Assembly (NCBI GenBank): GCA_964455395.1
Contig: CAYVWB010000012.1
Coordinates: 1-64,000 of the forward strand
DNA length: 64,000 nt
Direction of reading: 5' to 3'
Source: CAYVWB01 sp964455395
Lineage (GTDB): Bacteria; Desulfobacterota; Desulfovibrionia; Desulfovibrionales; Desulfovibrionaceae
The notes below the pieces were generated by a model. That model was not told the DNA's origin and searched no databases. It was given only the letters and a program-made list of their open reading frames with translations. The position numbers were made by a program, and so were the translations under genes. Below, in pieces: positions 25,870 to 35,024 of the stretch (its first letter is position 1; each line of letters opens with the position of its first letter).

Positions 25870-26802
25870 TCATGGCGCATGCGACGCGGGGGGGGCGTCC
25901 GCGTCCTGGTCGGACTCCTTCAACGCCAGGGACTCCTCGGGCTCCATGGCCTCGGTATAGCCGGTCTGCAGCTGCAGATAGGCGGCCAGCGCTTCCACGC
26001 CGAGGCGCCGACACCGCAGGTAGTGGGCGGCGTATTCCCGATACGTCATGCGCGCGCCGTACACGCGGAAGCGGGCCTCGGGGTGCAGCCACTGCAGACC
26101 CAGCAAGGCGGCTGCTTGCGGATGGATGGGCAGCTCGAACATGGGGTCGATGGCGGGCATGGCGGCCAGCAACGCCGCCGGCGCCGGCGGCAGGGCCAGC
26201 GCGTCAAGCAACGCCGCAGCCATGGCGCGCATGAGGCGGTCCCCCGGATGGTTCACCGTGCGGAAGAGAGGTTCGCGGACGTGTTCCTCGACGATGGTCT
26301 GCGCCAACGCCGCGCCCACTTCCCAGCGCCGCGCTTTCTCCAGCTCGTGCGCCAGGGAGTCCTCGGCGCGTTGGCGCGCTTCACGGCCCAGGGAAAGCCG
26401 GGTGATGTCCCGATCCACGGCCAGGGCCAGGGCGGCGTCATCGTTCGGGGCGCGGTCTTGCACGGCGTTGAGCAGCTCGTCGCTGAACTCGATGGTCGTG
26501 CTGCGTTCCCAGAAAGGCCAGTACGCCTTGGTAAAGAAGTTGGGGATGCAGAGGGCGTGGGCGTTGCGAGGCAGCCGGGCGCGCATGGCCTCGCTGGAGA
26601 GTTCGCCCCAGCGGGCGGCGTCCAGGTGCTGATGCAGCAGCAGACTGCAGCGGGCCAGGGCCTCCTCGGGGATGGGACGTCGGGTGTAGTTGACGACGTG
26701 GACGAGATCGTAACGTTCGCGAAAGGGGTAATGGCGCGTCAGCAGCCACGCCAGAGGCTGGCCCTGACAATTGGCGTGGAGGATGCAGAGCGGTTTGGCC
26801 AT
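25870..26802 (-). CDS. WcbI-like polysaccharide biosynthesis protein
   Basis: 310 residues from the ATG at 26802; an ATG at 26832 is also in frame and neither has a clear ribosome site. LCILHANCQGQPLAWLL at the start holds the NCQ motif characteristic of the WcbI family, proposed acetyltransferases of capsule biosynthesis. The rest is helical with an Arg-rich C-terminal half and a disordered tail. No signal or membrane segment, so probably cytoplasmic. Its place beside AlgI/AlgJ-like genes supports a role in polysaccharide decoration, but the match is limited to the N-terminal part. Confidence 0.65.
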   Translation of the reverse strand: MAKPLCILHANCQGQPLAWLLTRHYPFRERYDLVHVVNYTRRPIPEEALARCSLLLHQHLDAARWGELSSEAMRARLPRNAHALCIPNFFTKAYWPFWERSTTIEFSDELLNAVQDRAPNDDAALALAVDRDITRLSLGREARQRAEDSLAHELEKARRWEVGAALAQTIVEEHVREPLFRTVNHPGDRLMRAMAAALLDALALPPAPAALLAAMPAIDPMFELPIHPQAAALLGLQWLHPEARFRVYGARMTYREYAAHYLRCRRLGVEALAAYLQLQTGYTEAMEPEESLALKESDQDADAPPASHAP

Positions 26803-26852
26803 GGCGCGTGGCGGAAAGCCGAGCTCCCGCATGCGGTGGCGGCGTGAACGGT

Positions 26853-27236
26853 TCAGCCGGCCTGCACTTCGATGCGACGGGGCGCGTGCTTCGCCGAGCG
26901 GGGGAGGAAAAGCTCCAGCACGCCGTGAGAAAGACTGGCCGTGATGCTGTCGCGGTCCACGTCGTCGGAGATGGTGAAAGCGCGGTAGTATTCGCCGCCG
27001 CTGAATTCCATGTGCGCGAATTTGGCGCCGGCGTGCTCCATGGGGGTGGATTTGTAAGCGGTGCGCCCGGTGACGCTCAGCTCGGCGCCGTTGAGGTCGA
27101 TGCTGAGCGTCTCGCGGGAGACGCCGGGCAAGTCCATGAAGATGTGGAAGCCGTCTTCCATCTCGATGATGTCCGTGGCGGGCCGGAAGCGTGTTTCCTC
27201 CAGCCGTCTGTCTCGTTGCAGCGATTGAGCCGCCAT
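26853..27236 (-). CDS. Hsp20/alpha-crystallin small heat-shock protein (second)
   Basis: 127 residues. The alpha-crystallin domain covers about residues 20-125: FRPATDIIEMEDGFHIFMDLPGV at the start and GVLELFLPR at the end, with the A-x-x-x-G-V-L motif (ASLSHGVL). A short N-terminal arm is typical. Oligomeric holdase that binds unfolding proteins. It starts 10 bases after the upstream hsp20 gene and is co-transcribed with it from the promoter near 27697. Confidence 0.93.
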   Translation of the reverse strand: MAAQSLQRDRRLEETRFRPATDIIEMEDGFHIFMDLPGVSRETLSIDLNGAELSVTGRTAYKSTPMEHAGAKFAHMEFSGGEYYRAFTISDDVDRDSITASLSHGVLELFLPRSAKHAPRRIEVQAG

Positions 27237-27246
27237 GGCGCTCTCC

Positions 27247-27651
27247 TTAGTCGACGGTGATGGTGCGCGGCGAAGAGGTTCGGCGCTTCGGCAGAGTGAT
27301 GGTCAACAGGCCATGCTTGAGGGAAGCCTTGATGTTGTCCCTGTCCACGGGCGCATTGATGGTGACGATGCGCTGGAACACGCCGCTTGGCCGTTCCTGT
27401 CGGTAGTACTTGCCTTGTTCGGGACGACGCTCGCCGCGGATGGTCAGGGAAGACTCCATCAAGGTGATCTCCATGGCTTCGATGGGCACGCCCGGCGCTT
27501 CGCAGTGCACGTAAACGGCGGCGTCATCTTCGCTGACGTTGATCAGCGGGTAGGGCGTCCTGCGGCCATGGGCGGCTGGCGTCCAGATATCTTCCAGCAA
27601 CTTGTCTATCTGACTGTTGAAACCGTAGAAGGGGCTGAAGTCGATGACCAT
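27247..27651 (-). CDS. Hsp20/alpha-crystallin small heat-shock protein (first)
   Basis: 134 residues from the ATG at 27651, with AAGGAG seven bases upstream. The frame continues to 28068 but that extension has no ribosome site. The alpha-crystallin domain runs from about residue 34 (TPYPLINVSEDDAAVYV) to the end, with LKHGLLTITLPKR as the closing strand. Paired Hsp20 genes of different sequence often form mixed oligomers. First gene of a two-gene operon with a housekeeping-type promoter. Confidence 0.93.
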   Translation of the reverse strand: MVIDFSPFYGFNSQIDKLLEDIWTPAAHGRRTPYPLINVSEDDAAVYVHCEAPGVPIEAMEITLMESSLTIRGERRPEQGKYYRQERPSGVFQRIVTINAPVDRDNIKASLKHGLLTITLPKRRTSSPRTITVD

Positions 27652-27958
27652 GGCGCGCTCCTTGCGTGAAAGTAACGCGTTCATTCTACCATGTTGCGTC
27701 ATCCAGTCAATGGGGCGTCCCACCAGAGCGCGCGAGGCGGCGTCTCCAGCTCCCGAAGCATCCGAAAGGCGTTGGAAAACGACGTTCCGCGCTTGCGCCA
27801 CGCCGTCAAGCCGGGTATCAATGATCCGAAACGCGCTCCGTAAGGAACCGCCGACGCTGCATCTCTTGCCGCCGTTCCCGACGCGCCGGGGCGCGACGAG
27901 ACGAAAAGAAGCCCCGGCGCATGGCCGTAACAACCACGGAGCCGCCTGCGGATTTGCC
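27652..27958. other. Divergent control region of hsp20 pair and histidine kinase
   Basis: About 300 bases. It contains the hsp20 promoter at 27683-27710. No inverted repeat of the CIRCE type is present. I see no clear promoter for the kinase gene. Confidence 0.5.
27683..27710 (-). promoter_or_regulatory. Sigma-70-like promoter of the hsp20 operon
   Basis: On the minus strand TTGACT (27710-27705) and TAGAAT (27688-27683) are 16 bases apart. Transcription would start about 25 bases before the first Hsp20 ATG. Both boxes are near consensus, unlike a sigma-32 promoter. Confidence 0.6.
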
Positions 27959-29557
27959 ATGAAGGACGAGGACGCCATACTGGTCGAGCAAGTCAGCGCC
28001 GCCTTGGAAGCGTTGCTGAAAGGCCAAGGCCTTGCGGAGATACACCTGCCCGAGGCGGGGGAGCACACCGGTCCCGAAACCGCCCGGCTCGTCCAGTGCG
28101 CTCGGCTGCTGTGTCAAGAGCTGGAGACCCAGGTCAGCCTCGCTGCGGACCTCAATCGTGGCGACCTGGCCAACCAGACCCGCGCGCCGTACTCCATGCT
28201 CAGCCTGCCCCTGAAGGAACTCAAAGCCGGCATGAGCCGCTTGGTCTGGCAGTGGGAGCGACTCGCCGAAGGCGATACACGCCAGAGCCTGGACGGCATG
28301 GGCGACTTCTCCGCAGTCTTCGAACGCGTCCGCAGAGCCATGGTGGAGCGCGACGCCAGGCTCAAAGACCTCCACACACAACTCCAAGGCGTCTTCGAAG
28401 CCTTTCCCGGATTCATCAACGTCATCGACCGCAACTACACCGTGCGGCAGATCAACCCCCGCATGCGCAAGGCCTACGGGCTGGAGGCGCTGCCCGACGT
28501 CATCGGCCGCAAGTGCTTCGAAGTCTTCTGGGGACGCGACACCCTCTGCGAGGCGTGCAGCGTGCGCGAGGTCTTCGAACGCGACGCCACCGTCACGCGG
28601 TTCTCCTCCACGGAAGAGGAAATGACCACGGGGAAAGTCTTCAAGTTTTACGCAAGCCCGCTCCATGGCTCGAAAGGAGAGGTCCTCGGCGCGGTGCAGG
28701 TGGGCGTGGACGTGACCGACCTGCGGGAGACGGAGGACGCCCTGCGACTGGCGCGGGACGAAGCGGAATCCGCCTGCAGGACCAAGAGCCACTTCCTCGC
28801 CAACATCAGCCACGAGATCCGCACCCCCATGAACGGCATCCTGGGCATGACGGAACTCGCGCTCGGCTCGCGGCTCGACGAGGAATCCCGGGACTACGTG
28901 GAGACGGCGCATCAATCCGCACAGAGCCTGCTGCGCGTCATCAACGACATCCTGGAACTCGCCAAGATCGAAGCGGACCGGCTGGAGCTGCGCCAGGAGC
29001 CCATGAGCATCCCCTGGCTCCTGAAGAACGTCTGCGACCACTTCGCCGCAGAGGCGGAGCGCGGGGGCAACACCCTCCGGTACGTCCTTCGCCCCGGCAC
29101 GCCCACCATGGTCATCGGCGACAGCGCCCGGCTGCGCCAAGTGCTCGCCAACATCGTGGGCAACGCGCTCAAGTTCACCACGCAGGGCAATGTGCTCGTC
29201 GAAGCCCGCCTGGTGGAAGACGCCGCGCCAGGACGCAAGGCCCCGTCACCCGTCCCGGCCTCGCTCGCCGCCCCCACGCGAGAATATGCGCAGATCCTCT
29301 TCATGATTCAGGACACCGGCGTCGGCATTCCCCTGGAAAAGGCCGTCACCATTTTCGATTCATTCAGCCAGGTGGACCCCTCCTACGCACGGCGGCACAG
29401 CGGCGCCGGCCTGGGGCTCTCCATCTCCAAGCGCTTGCTGGACCTCATGGGCGGCCACATCTGGGTGGACTCCGAGGAAGGCGAAGGCAGTCTCTTCTGC
29501 TTCACCGTGCGCTTCGAAATTCCCAGGGACGACATGCCCCGGTGCGAAATCGGGTAG
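27959..29557 (+). CDS. PAS-domain sensor histidine kinase
   Basis: 532 residues from the ATG at 27959. The open frame begins further upstream, but that part overlaps the hsp20 control region. Residues about 145-260 form a PAS domain (LQGVFEAFPGFINVIDRNYT) with a CKCF and CEAC cysteine set that could bind a metal or sense redox. The phospho-acceptor is His285 in NISHEIRTPMNG, and the C-terminal ATPase domain has the N box, DTGVGIP, and GAGLGLSISK. No membrane helix, so it is cytoplasmic. No response regulator is adjacent. The next operon is the V-type ATPase, with no evidence of a regulatory link. Confidence 0.92.
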   Translation: MKDEDAILVEQVSAALEALLKGQGLAEIHLPEAGEHTGPETARLVQCARLLCQELETQVSLAADLNRGDLANQTRAPYSMLSLPLKELKAGMSRLVWQWERLAEGDTRQSLDGMGDFSAVFERVRRAMVERDARLKDLHTQLQGVFEAFPGFINVIDRNYTVRQINPRMRKAYGLEALPDVIGRKCFEVFWGRDTLCEACSVREVFERDATVTRFSSTEEEMTTGKVFKFYASPLHGSKGEVLGAVQVGVDVTDLRETEDALRLARDEAESACRTKSHFLANISHEIRTPMNGILGMTELALGSRLDEESRDYVETAHQSAQSLLRVINDILELAKIEADRLELRQEPMSIPWLLKNVCDHFAAEAERGGNTLRYVLRPGTPTMVIGDSARLRQVLANIVGNALKFTTQGNVLVEARLVEDAAPGRKAPSPVPASLAAPTREYAQILFMIQDTGVGIPLEKAVTIFDSFSQVDPSYARRHSGAGLGLSISKRLLDLMGGHIWVDSEEGEGSLFCFTVRFEIPRDDMPRCEIG

Positions 29558-29598
29558 CCTTTCACAAGGCGCCCCCTTCCCTTCCTTCCGTGAATCTG

Positions 29599-29630
29599 TA
29601 TACTGCGAAAGTGTATTTGCATGCGCATGC
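29599..29630 (+). promoter_or_regulatory. Possible control site upstream of the V-type ATPase operon
   Basis: A TATACT box at 29599-29604 is followed by the palindrome GCATGCGCATGC (29619-29630) in a 198-base gap. A good -35 box is not visible. The palindrome could be an operator, but this is weak. Confidence 0.25.
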
Positions 29631-29755
29631 GCACGGCGACGTGAAGCCTTCCCGGCAGTGACGCACGTCGCGCACGAACCGCATGCCCCCACCGCGGCCC
29701 GCGCAAAGAGGCGACGGCCCCCCGGTGGTTCACCCCAACGCATTGCGAGTCCGCC

Positions 29756-30379
29756 ATGGCAGAGACACTGGAACACCTCATCGAACGCCTGCAGCAGGAA
29801 GCCGTGACCGAGGCCGAAGCCAAAGCCCAGGCCATCGTGGACCAAGCGCGCGACAAGGCCGACGCCATCCTCGCAGAAGCCAGACGTGAGCGCGAGGCCA
29901 TGCTCCACACGGCCGAGGAAGACGCCAAAGCCTTCGAACAGCGCGCCACGGAAAATCTCCACCACGCTGGCCGCGACCTCCTCATCAGCGTCCGCCACGG
30001 CGTCGAATCCATCCTCAGCCAACTCGCTGCGGAAGCCGTGGACGAAGCCATGACCATCGAAGTCCTCCAGCAGATGCTCTCCGGCATGGCGCAGTCCTGT
30101 GCGGAACAAGCAGGGGAATACCGCCTGGAGTTCCTGCTAAGCCCGCGCGACAAGGAAAAACTCGTGACCTTCTTCGCCTCCCGCTACCGCGAGAAAATGT
30201 ACAGCGGACTGACCTTGCAAGTGGACAAGGACATCGAGCAGGGCTTCCGCGTCAGCTTCAAGGAAGGGGAGGTCTACCTGGATTTCACCAACGCCGCCGT
30301 GGCCGAAGCGCTTTCACTGTACCTGCGGCCGCGTCTGGCGGAGATCATCAAGACCGTGGCGCAGGACGAGGCCTCGTGA
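29756..30379 (+). CDS. atpE: V-type ATPase subunit E
   Basis: 207 residues. The first 95 form a long Ala/Glu/Arg-rich helix, the coiled-coil peripheral stalk, and the rest a mixed domain with FLLSPRDKEKLVTFFASRYR typical of subunit E. It anchors the catalytic head to the membrane subunit I. It heads a seven-gene operon, and its TGA overlaps the GTG of the next gene. The site before the ATG is a weak GAG. Confidence 0.88.
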   Translation: MAETLEHLIERLQQEAVTEAEAKAQAIVDQARDKADAILAEARREREAMLHTAEEDAKAFEQRATENLHHAGRDLLISVRHGVESILSQLAAEAVDEAMTIEVLQQMLSGMAQSCAEQAGEYRLEFLLSPRDKEKLVTFFASRYREKMYSGLTLQVDKDIEQGFRVSFKEGEVYLDFTNAAVAEALSLYLRPRLAEIIKTVAQDEAS

Positions 30380-31020
30380 GCCATTACTATTTCCTCGCCA
30401 GCCTCCCGCTGCTGACGCCGGGCAAACCGCCGGCGCTCACGGCGGAGGCCTTCGCGCGCGCGGCGCGGGCCGCCTTGCCGCCGAATCTGGCGGACCTGGC
30501 GATCGCGGCGGCGCGGTTTCCCACGCATCGGGAGAACGAAACCACGCCTGCAGGCGACAGCCACGCCGACGCCGTGACGTTTGGCCATGCGCACCCCCCG
30601 GGCGAACACCCCTTCCTCGTCGCCTGGCGGGATGTGGAGGCCCAGCTCGTCAACGCGCAAGCCGCCCAGCGACTACGTCGCCGCGGCGCCGAGCCCGGCA
30701 AGGGCCTCCCACACGAGGGCTGCATGCTCGCCGTGGAAGCGGGAGTGGAGCAGGCTTTCAAAGCGAACAACCCCTTGGAACGCGAACGCGCGCTGGCTGC
30801 GTTGCGGTTCACTCTTCTTGATGAACTGACCGTACAGCGCCCCTACGGCGACGAAGCCGCCCTGGCCTACGCCGTGAAGTTCTTCCATGCCCAACGGCTG
30901 CGCGCCATGGACGCCGAGGCCGGCCGCGAACGATTCCGCACCCTGGCGGAAGCCGCCGCCAACGCCGCCTTCGAGCGCCAAGCGCAACACGCCACGCCAT
31001 CGGGAGGAGCCCACCCGTGA
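30376..31020 (+). CDS. DUF2764-type V-ATPase-associated protein (position of subunit C)
   Basis: 214 residues starting with GTG that overlaps the end of atpE by four bases. It opens with SHYYFLASLPLL, the start of the DUF2764 family found between subunits E and A in spirochaete and Bacteroidetes V-ATPase operons. The remainder is mainly helical. No subunit C or F is recognisable in the operon, so this protein probably takes the central stalk or C-like place (inference from position). Its stop overlaps the GTG of atpA. Confidence 0.75.
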   Translation: MSHYYFLASLPLLTPGKPPALTAEAFARAARAALPPNLADLAIAAARFPTHRENETTPAGDSHADAVTFGHAHPPGEHPFLVAWRDVEAQLVNAQAAQRLRRRGAEPGKGLPHEGCMLAVEAGVEQAFKANNPLERERALAALRFTLLDELTVQRPYGDEAALAYAVKFFHAQRLRAMDAEAGRERFRTLAEAAANAAFERQAQHATPSGGAHP

Positions 31021-33002
31021 ACGAGTCCCATTCCCCCGCTCCCGCAGAGCCTGCAGACCAGGAAGCCAACGACGTGTTGCCGGAAGGCGACCAAGCCGGA
31101 CCCTCCCGCTGGGAAACGCCCCCCCGCGACGGCCGCGACCACAACGTGGGCCGGGTGGTCGGCGTCAACGGCAACCTCGTCACCGTGGAGTTTCAACGTC
31201 CGGTCATCCAGAACGAGGTGGCTTACGCAGCGCTCCACAGCGCAGCGCCGGGGCGCGAGCCCCTTGGCCTGAAAGCCGAAGTCATCCGCGTGCGCGGCCG
31301 CTACGCCGACCTCCAGGTCTTCGAGGACACGGCCGGGCTCGTGGTCGGGGACCAGGTGCAATTCACCGGAGAACTGCTCTCCGTGGAACTGGGACCCGGC
31401 CTGCTGGGACGTGTCTTCGACGGGTTGCAGAACCCCCTGGAGGACTTGGCCGAAACCAGCGGCTTCTTTCTGGAGCGCGGCAAGTACCTCCCCGCCCTGG
31501 AACGCGACAGACGCTGGGCCTTCACGCCCACGGCTGCTCCCGGCGACGAGGTGCGCCGCGGCGACGCCCTGGGCGAAACCACGGAAAGCGTCTTCGCCCA
31601 CAAGATCATGGCGCCCATCGGACTGGAGGGGCCCGGTGAGCGGTTTACCGTGAAAACAGTGGCCGAGGCCGGGGAATACGCCGTCACGGATGTCATCGCC
31701 ACTCTGGAAGACGAGGAGGGCGACCTCGTGGAGGTGACCATGCTGCAGCGCTGGCCCGTGAAGCTGCCCATGCGCGAATACCGCGAGCGGTTGGCGCCGG
31801 CGGAGCCCATGGTGACCAAAGTGCGCATCATCGATACGTTTTTTCCCGTGGCCCTGGGCGGCGTCTACTGCGTGCCCGGCCCCTTCGGCGCAGGCAAGAC
31901 CGTTATCCAGCAGATCACGAGCCGCCATGCGCAAGTGGACGTGGTGGTCATCGCCGCCTGCGGCGAACGCGCCGGCGAGGTGGTGGAGACCATCCGCACC
32001 TTCCCGGAGCTGGAAGACCCCCGCACGGGCCGCTCGCTCATGGAGCGCACCTGCATCATCTGCAATACCTCCTCCATGCCCGTGGCGGCGCGGGAGGCCT
32101 CGGTCTACACGGCCGTCACCATTGCGGAATACTACCGTCAGATGGGGTTGAACTGCCTGTTGCTGGCGGACTCCACCTCCCGGTGGGCCCAGGCCCTGCG
32201 GGAGATGTCCGGCCGGCTGGAGGAGATCCCCGGAGAGGAAGCCTTCCCGGCGTACCTCGAATCCGTCATCGCAGCCTTTTACGAACGCGGGGGTGTGGTC
32301 CGGCTGCGGGACGGGAGCACAGGGTCCGTCACCATCGGCGGCACGGTCTCGCCAGCGGGCGGCAACTTCGAGGAGCCCGTCACCCAAGCCACGCTCAAGG
32401 TGGTGGGGGCGTTCCACGGTCTCTCCCGGCAGCGTTCGGACGCCCGGCGTTATCCCGCCATCGAGCCCCTGGAGAGCTGGTCCAAATACAAAAGCGTGGT
32501 GGAGGACGTCCAGGTGGCCAAAGCCCGCGCCTTGCTCGCCCAGGGCCGCGAAGTGGAGCAGATGATGAAGGTCCTCGGCGAGGAAGGCGCGCCCATGGAG
32601 GACTTCATCCTCTACTGCAAGGCCGAGATGCTGGACGCCGCCTATCTGCAGCAGGACGCCTTCGACGCCGTGGACGGCGCCACCGACGCCCCCCGGCAGC
32701 GCCGGATGTTCGCGCGCATGCTGGAGCTGCTGGATGCGGACTACGCCTTCGAGAACAAGGATGAAGCGCGGCGCTTCTTCCAGCGGCTGACCCAACGCTT
32801 CAAGGACTGGAACCGCGTGGCCGAGGACGACCCCCAGTTCGACGCCATGGAAAAGGCCCTCGCTGCCGAGGCTCGCGCCGCCTTCGTCCCGGATGGCCGG
32901 GAGGAGCCCTCCTTCGGCGCCCCCCACGCTGCAGCCGAGTCCCCACACGAGTCCACGACCGACGCTGACGCCTCGACCATCACGGAGCCGCCCCATGTTT
33001 AA
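31017..33002 (+). CDS. atpA: V-type ATPase catalytic subunit A
   Basis: 661 residues, longer than the usual 580-600 because of an acidic N-terminal lead of about 35 and a C-terminal tail of about 45. Walker A GPFGAGKT at 288-295 and the RVVGVNGNLVTVE start mark the V/A-type catalytic subunit; the non-homologous insert and the SRWAQALREMSGR stretch are present. It hydrolyses or makes ATP in the A3B3 head. GTG start overlapped with the previous stop; the end overlaps atpB by eight bases, so translation is coupled. Confidence 0.97.
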   Translation: MNESHSPAPAEPADQEANDVLPEGDQAGPSRWETPPRDGRDHNVGRVVGVNGNLVTVEFQRPVIQNEVAYAALHSAAPGREPLGLKAEVIRVRGRYADLQVFEDTAGLVVGDQVQFTGELLSVELGPGLLGRVFDGLQNPLEDLAETSGFFLERGKYLPALERDRRWAFTPTAAPGDEVRRGDALGETTESVFAHKIMAPIGLEGPGERFTVKTVAEAGEYAVTDVIATLEDEEGDLVEVTMLQRWPVKLPMREYRERLAPAEPMVTKVRIIDTFFPVALGGVYCVPGPFGAGKTVIQQITSRHAQVDVVVIAACGERAGEVVETIRTFPELEDPRTGRSLMERTCIICNTSSMPVAAREASVYTAVTIAEYYRQMGLNCLLLADSTSRWAQALREMSGRLEEIPGEEAFPAYLESVIAAFYERGGVVRLRDGSTGSVTIGGTVSPAGGNFEEPVTQATLKVVGAFHGLSRQRSDARRYPAIEPLESWSKYKSVVEDVQVAKARALLAQGREVEQMMKVLGEEGAPMEDFILYCKAEMLDAAYLQQDAFDAVDGATDAPRQRRMFARMLELLDADYAFENKDEARRFFQRLTQRFKDWNRVAEDDPQFDAMEKALAAEARAAFVPDGREEPSFGAPHAAAESPHESTTDADASTITEPPHV

Positions 33003-34383
33003 AGTCCACCACCGCGTCCACCAGATCGTGGGCAACGTCATCATGGTCGAAGCGGACGGCGTGGCCTACAACGAGATCGCACAAGTCCAGTCGCGTCGGG
33101 GCGTCTCCCTGGCGCAAGTCATCCGGCTGGAGCGCGGCCGTGTCTACCTGCAGGTCTTCGCGGGCTCCCGAGGGGTGGCCACGGACGCCAAGATTCGCTT
33201 TCTGGGCAAGCCCTTCCGCACCCCCTTCGCCGAAAGTCTGCTGGGCCGCACCTTCACCGGCAGCGGACAACCGCGGGACCGTGGCCCGGCGCTGGAATTC
33301 CCCGCCGAGTTCCTGGACTACGAGCACGCCATGAAGGAGGCCGAAGGCTCCATGCAGGAGCGCATGATCGAGGTGGACGGACCCAGCGTGAACCCCGCGC
33401 GACGCATCGTGCCCAAGAAGATGGTGCGCACGGGCATCCCCATGATCGACGTCTTCAACACCCTTGTGGAGTCGCAGAAACTACCCATCTTCTCCTCCGC
33501 CGGCGAGCCCTACAACCCGCTGCTGGCGCGCATCGCCTTGCAGGCGGAGGTGGACGTCATCGTGCTCGGCGGCATGGGCTTGAAGTACGACGACTACCTC
33601 TACTTCCGCGACGCGCTGGACGAAGCCGGCGCGCTTTCACGCTCCATCCTCTATATCCACACCGCAGCGGACCCCACCGTGGAGTGCCTGCTGGCGCCAG
33701 ACATCTGCCTCGCTGTTGCGGAACAGCTCGCCTTGGCGGACAAGCGCGTCCTCGTCCTGCTCACGGACATGACGAACTTCGCCGACTCCCTGAAGGAGAT
33801 CGCCATCACCATGGAGCAGATCCCCTCCACACGCGGCTACCCCGGCGACCTCTACAGTCAGCTCGCCAGACGCTACGAAAAAGCTGTGGACTTCGACGGC
33901 GCCGGCTCCGTGACAGTGCTCGCGGTGACCACCATGCCCGGCGACGACGTGACTCACCCCGTGCCGGACAACACGGGGTACATCACGGAAGGGCAGTTCT
34001 ACCTGAAGAACCGGCGCATCGAACCCTTCGGCTCGCTCTCCCGTCTCAAACAGCAAGTCAACGACGCCACCCGCAGCGACCACCGCACCATCATGAACTC
34101 CATGATCCAGCTCTATGCGCAGTTCCGCGAAACCCTGGAGAAACAAGCCATGGGCTTCCGGCTGACGAACTGGGACGCCAAGCTCCTGCGCTACGGCAAA
34201 CGCTTCGAACGCGAGCTCATGGACCTGGAGGTGAACCTGCCCCTGGAGCGCGCTCTGGACCTGTGCTGGGAAATCCTCGCCGACTGTTTCGAGAAGGAGG
34301 AGACCGGCATCCCCACCAGTCTGATTCGCGAATACTGGCCGGACGGCGCCGCTGCTGCGCCGGCGTGGTCCGCCGGGGACTGA
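32995..34383 (+). CDS. atpB: V-type ATPase subunit B
   Basis: 462 residues from the ATG at 32995, inside the end of atpA. It is the non-catalytic partner in the A3B3 head: no Walker A glycine loop, but SSAGEPYNPLLARIALQ replaces it, and GYPGDLYSQLARRYEKA is the standard conserved stretch. Frame extension to 32893 overlaps atpA and is discarded. Confidence 0.97.
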   Translation: MFKVHHRVHQIVGNVIMVEADGVAYNEIAQVQSRRGVSLAQVIRLERGRVYLQVFAGSRGVATDAKIRFLGKPFRTPFAESLLGRTFTGSGQPRDRGPALEFPAEFLDYEHAMKEAEGSMQERMIEVDGPSVNPARRIVPKKMVRTGIPMIDVFNTLVESQKLPIFSSAGEPYNPLLARIALQAEVDVIVLGGMGLKYDDYLYFRDALDEAGALSRSILYIHTAADPTVECLLAPDICLAVAEQLALADKRVLVLLTDMTNFADSLKEIAITMEQIPSTRGYPGDLYSQLARRYEKAVDFDGAGSVTVLAVTTMPGDDVTHPVPDNTGYITEGQFYLKNRRIEPFGSLSRLKQQVNDATRSDHRTIMNSMIQLYAQFRETLEKQAMGFRLTNWDAKLLRYGKRFERELMDLEVNLPLERALDLCWEILADCFEKEETGIPTSLIREYWPDGAAAAPAWSAGD

Positions 34384-34418
34384 TCGCGCGCTGCGCCACG
34401 CCCAGAGGAGCCCTGCCC

Positions 34419-35024
34419 ATGGCCAAGGTCAAATACACCAAGAATGCGCTGCGCGAACAGCGGGACGCCTTGGCGCGGTTCCGTCGTTTTCTGCCCACGC
34501 TCAAGCTCAAGAAGGAGCAGCTGCAAGGCGAAGTGCGTCGGCTCGCGTTGGAACTGCAGGAAAAACGCGAAGCCCTGCGGCTGCTGGAAGACGAGATATC
34601 CGCGTGGCTTGGCGTGGTGATGGACGAATTCCCCCTGGCGCGCTACGCTGAAGTCGCTGCCCTGGAAACACGGCTGCACAATGTGGTGGGCGTCTCCATC
34701 CCCGTGTTGCAGGAGGTGCGTTTCGCCCGGTCCGCCCCGGACCCCTACGCCTCCCCGGCATGGGCGGACGACGCCGTGGAAGCCTTGCAGGCCCGCGTGC
34801 GCATGCGGATCGAAGTGGATTTCCTGAGCCGCCAGCGCGACCGCTTGGCTGACGAACTGCGCACCACCACACAGCGCGTCAATCTGTTCGAGAAAGTCAA
34901 GATACCCGAGACGTTGGACAACATCCGCCGCATCCGCATCTTTCTGGGCGACCAGCAGACGGCTGCGGTGGCGCGCGCCAAACTCACCAAGAGCAAATCC
35001 GCAGAGCAGTGGAGGTCCGCATGA
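34419..35024 (+). CDS. atpD: V-type ATPase subunit D
   Basis: 201 residues from the ATG at 34419, with AGAGGAG upstream. Subunit D is the central rotor shaft: two long helices, the first from KYTKNALREQRDAL to about residue 60 and the second ending KIPETLDNIRRIRIFLGDQQ. Its TGA overlaps the ATG of subunit I by four bases. There is no subunit F gene here to cap the shaft. Confidence 0.93.
   Translation: MAKVKYTKNALREQRDALARFRRFLPTLKLKKEQLQGEVRRLALELQEKREALRLLEDEISAWLGVVMDEFPLARYAEVAALETRLHNVVGVSIPVLQEVRFARSAPDPYASPAWADDAVEALQARVRMRIEVDFLSRQRDRLADELRTTTQRVNLFEKVKIPETLDNIRRIRIFLGDQQTAAVARAKLTKSKSAEQWRSA

Noticed and set aside
30867..33044. A 725-codon minus-strand frame opposite atpA
   Set aside because: atpA is certain from Walker A and operon context; the antisense frame shows no motif.
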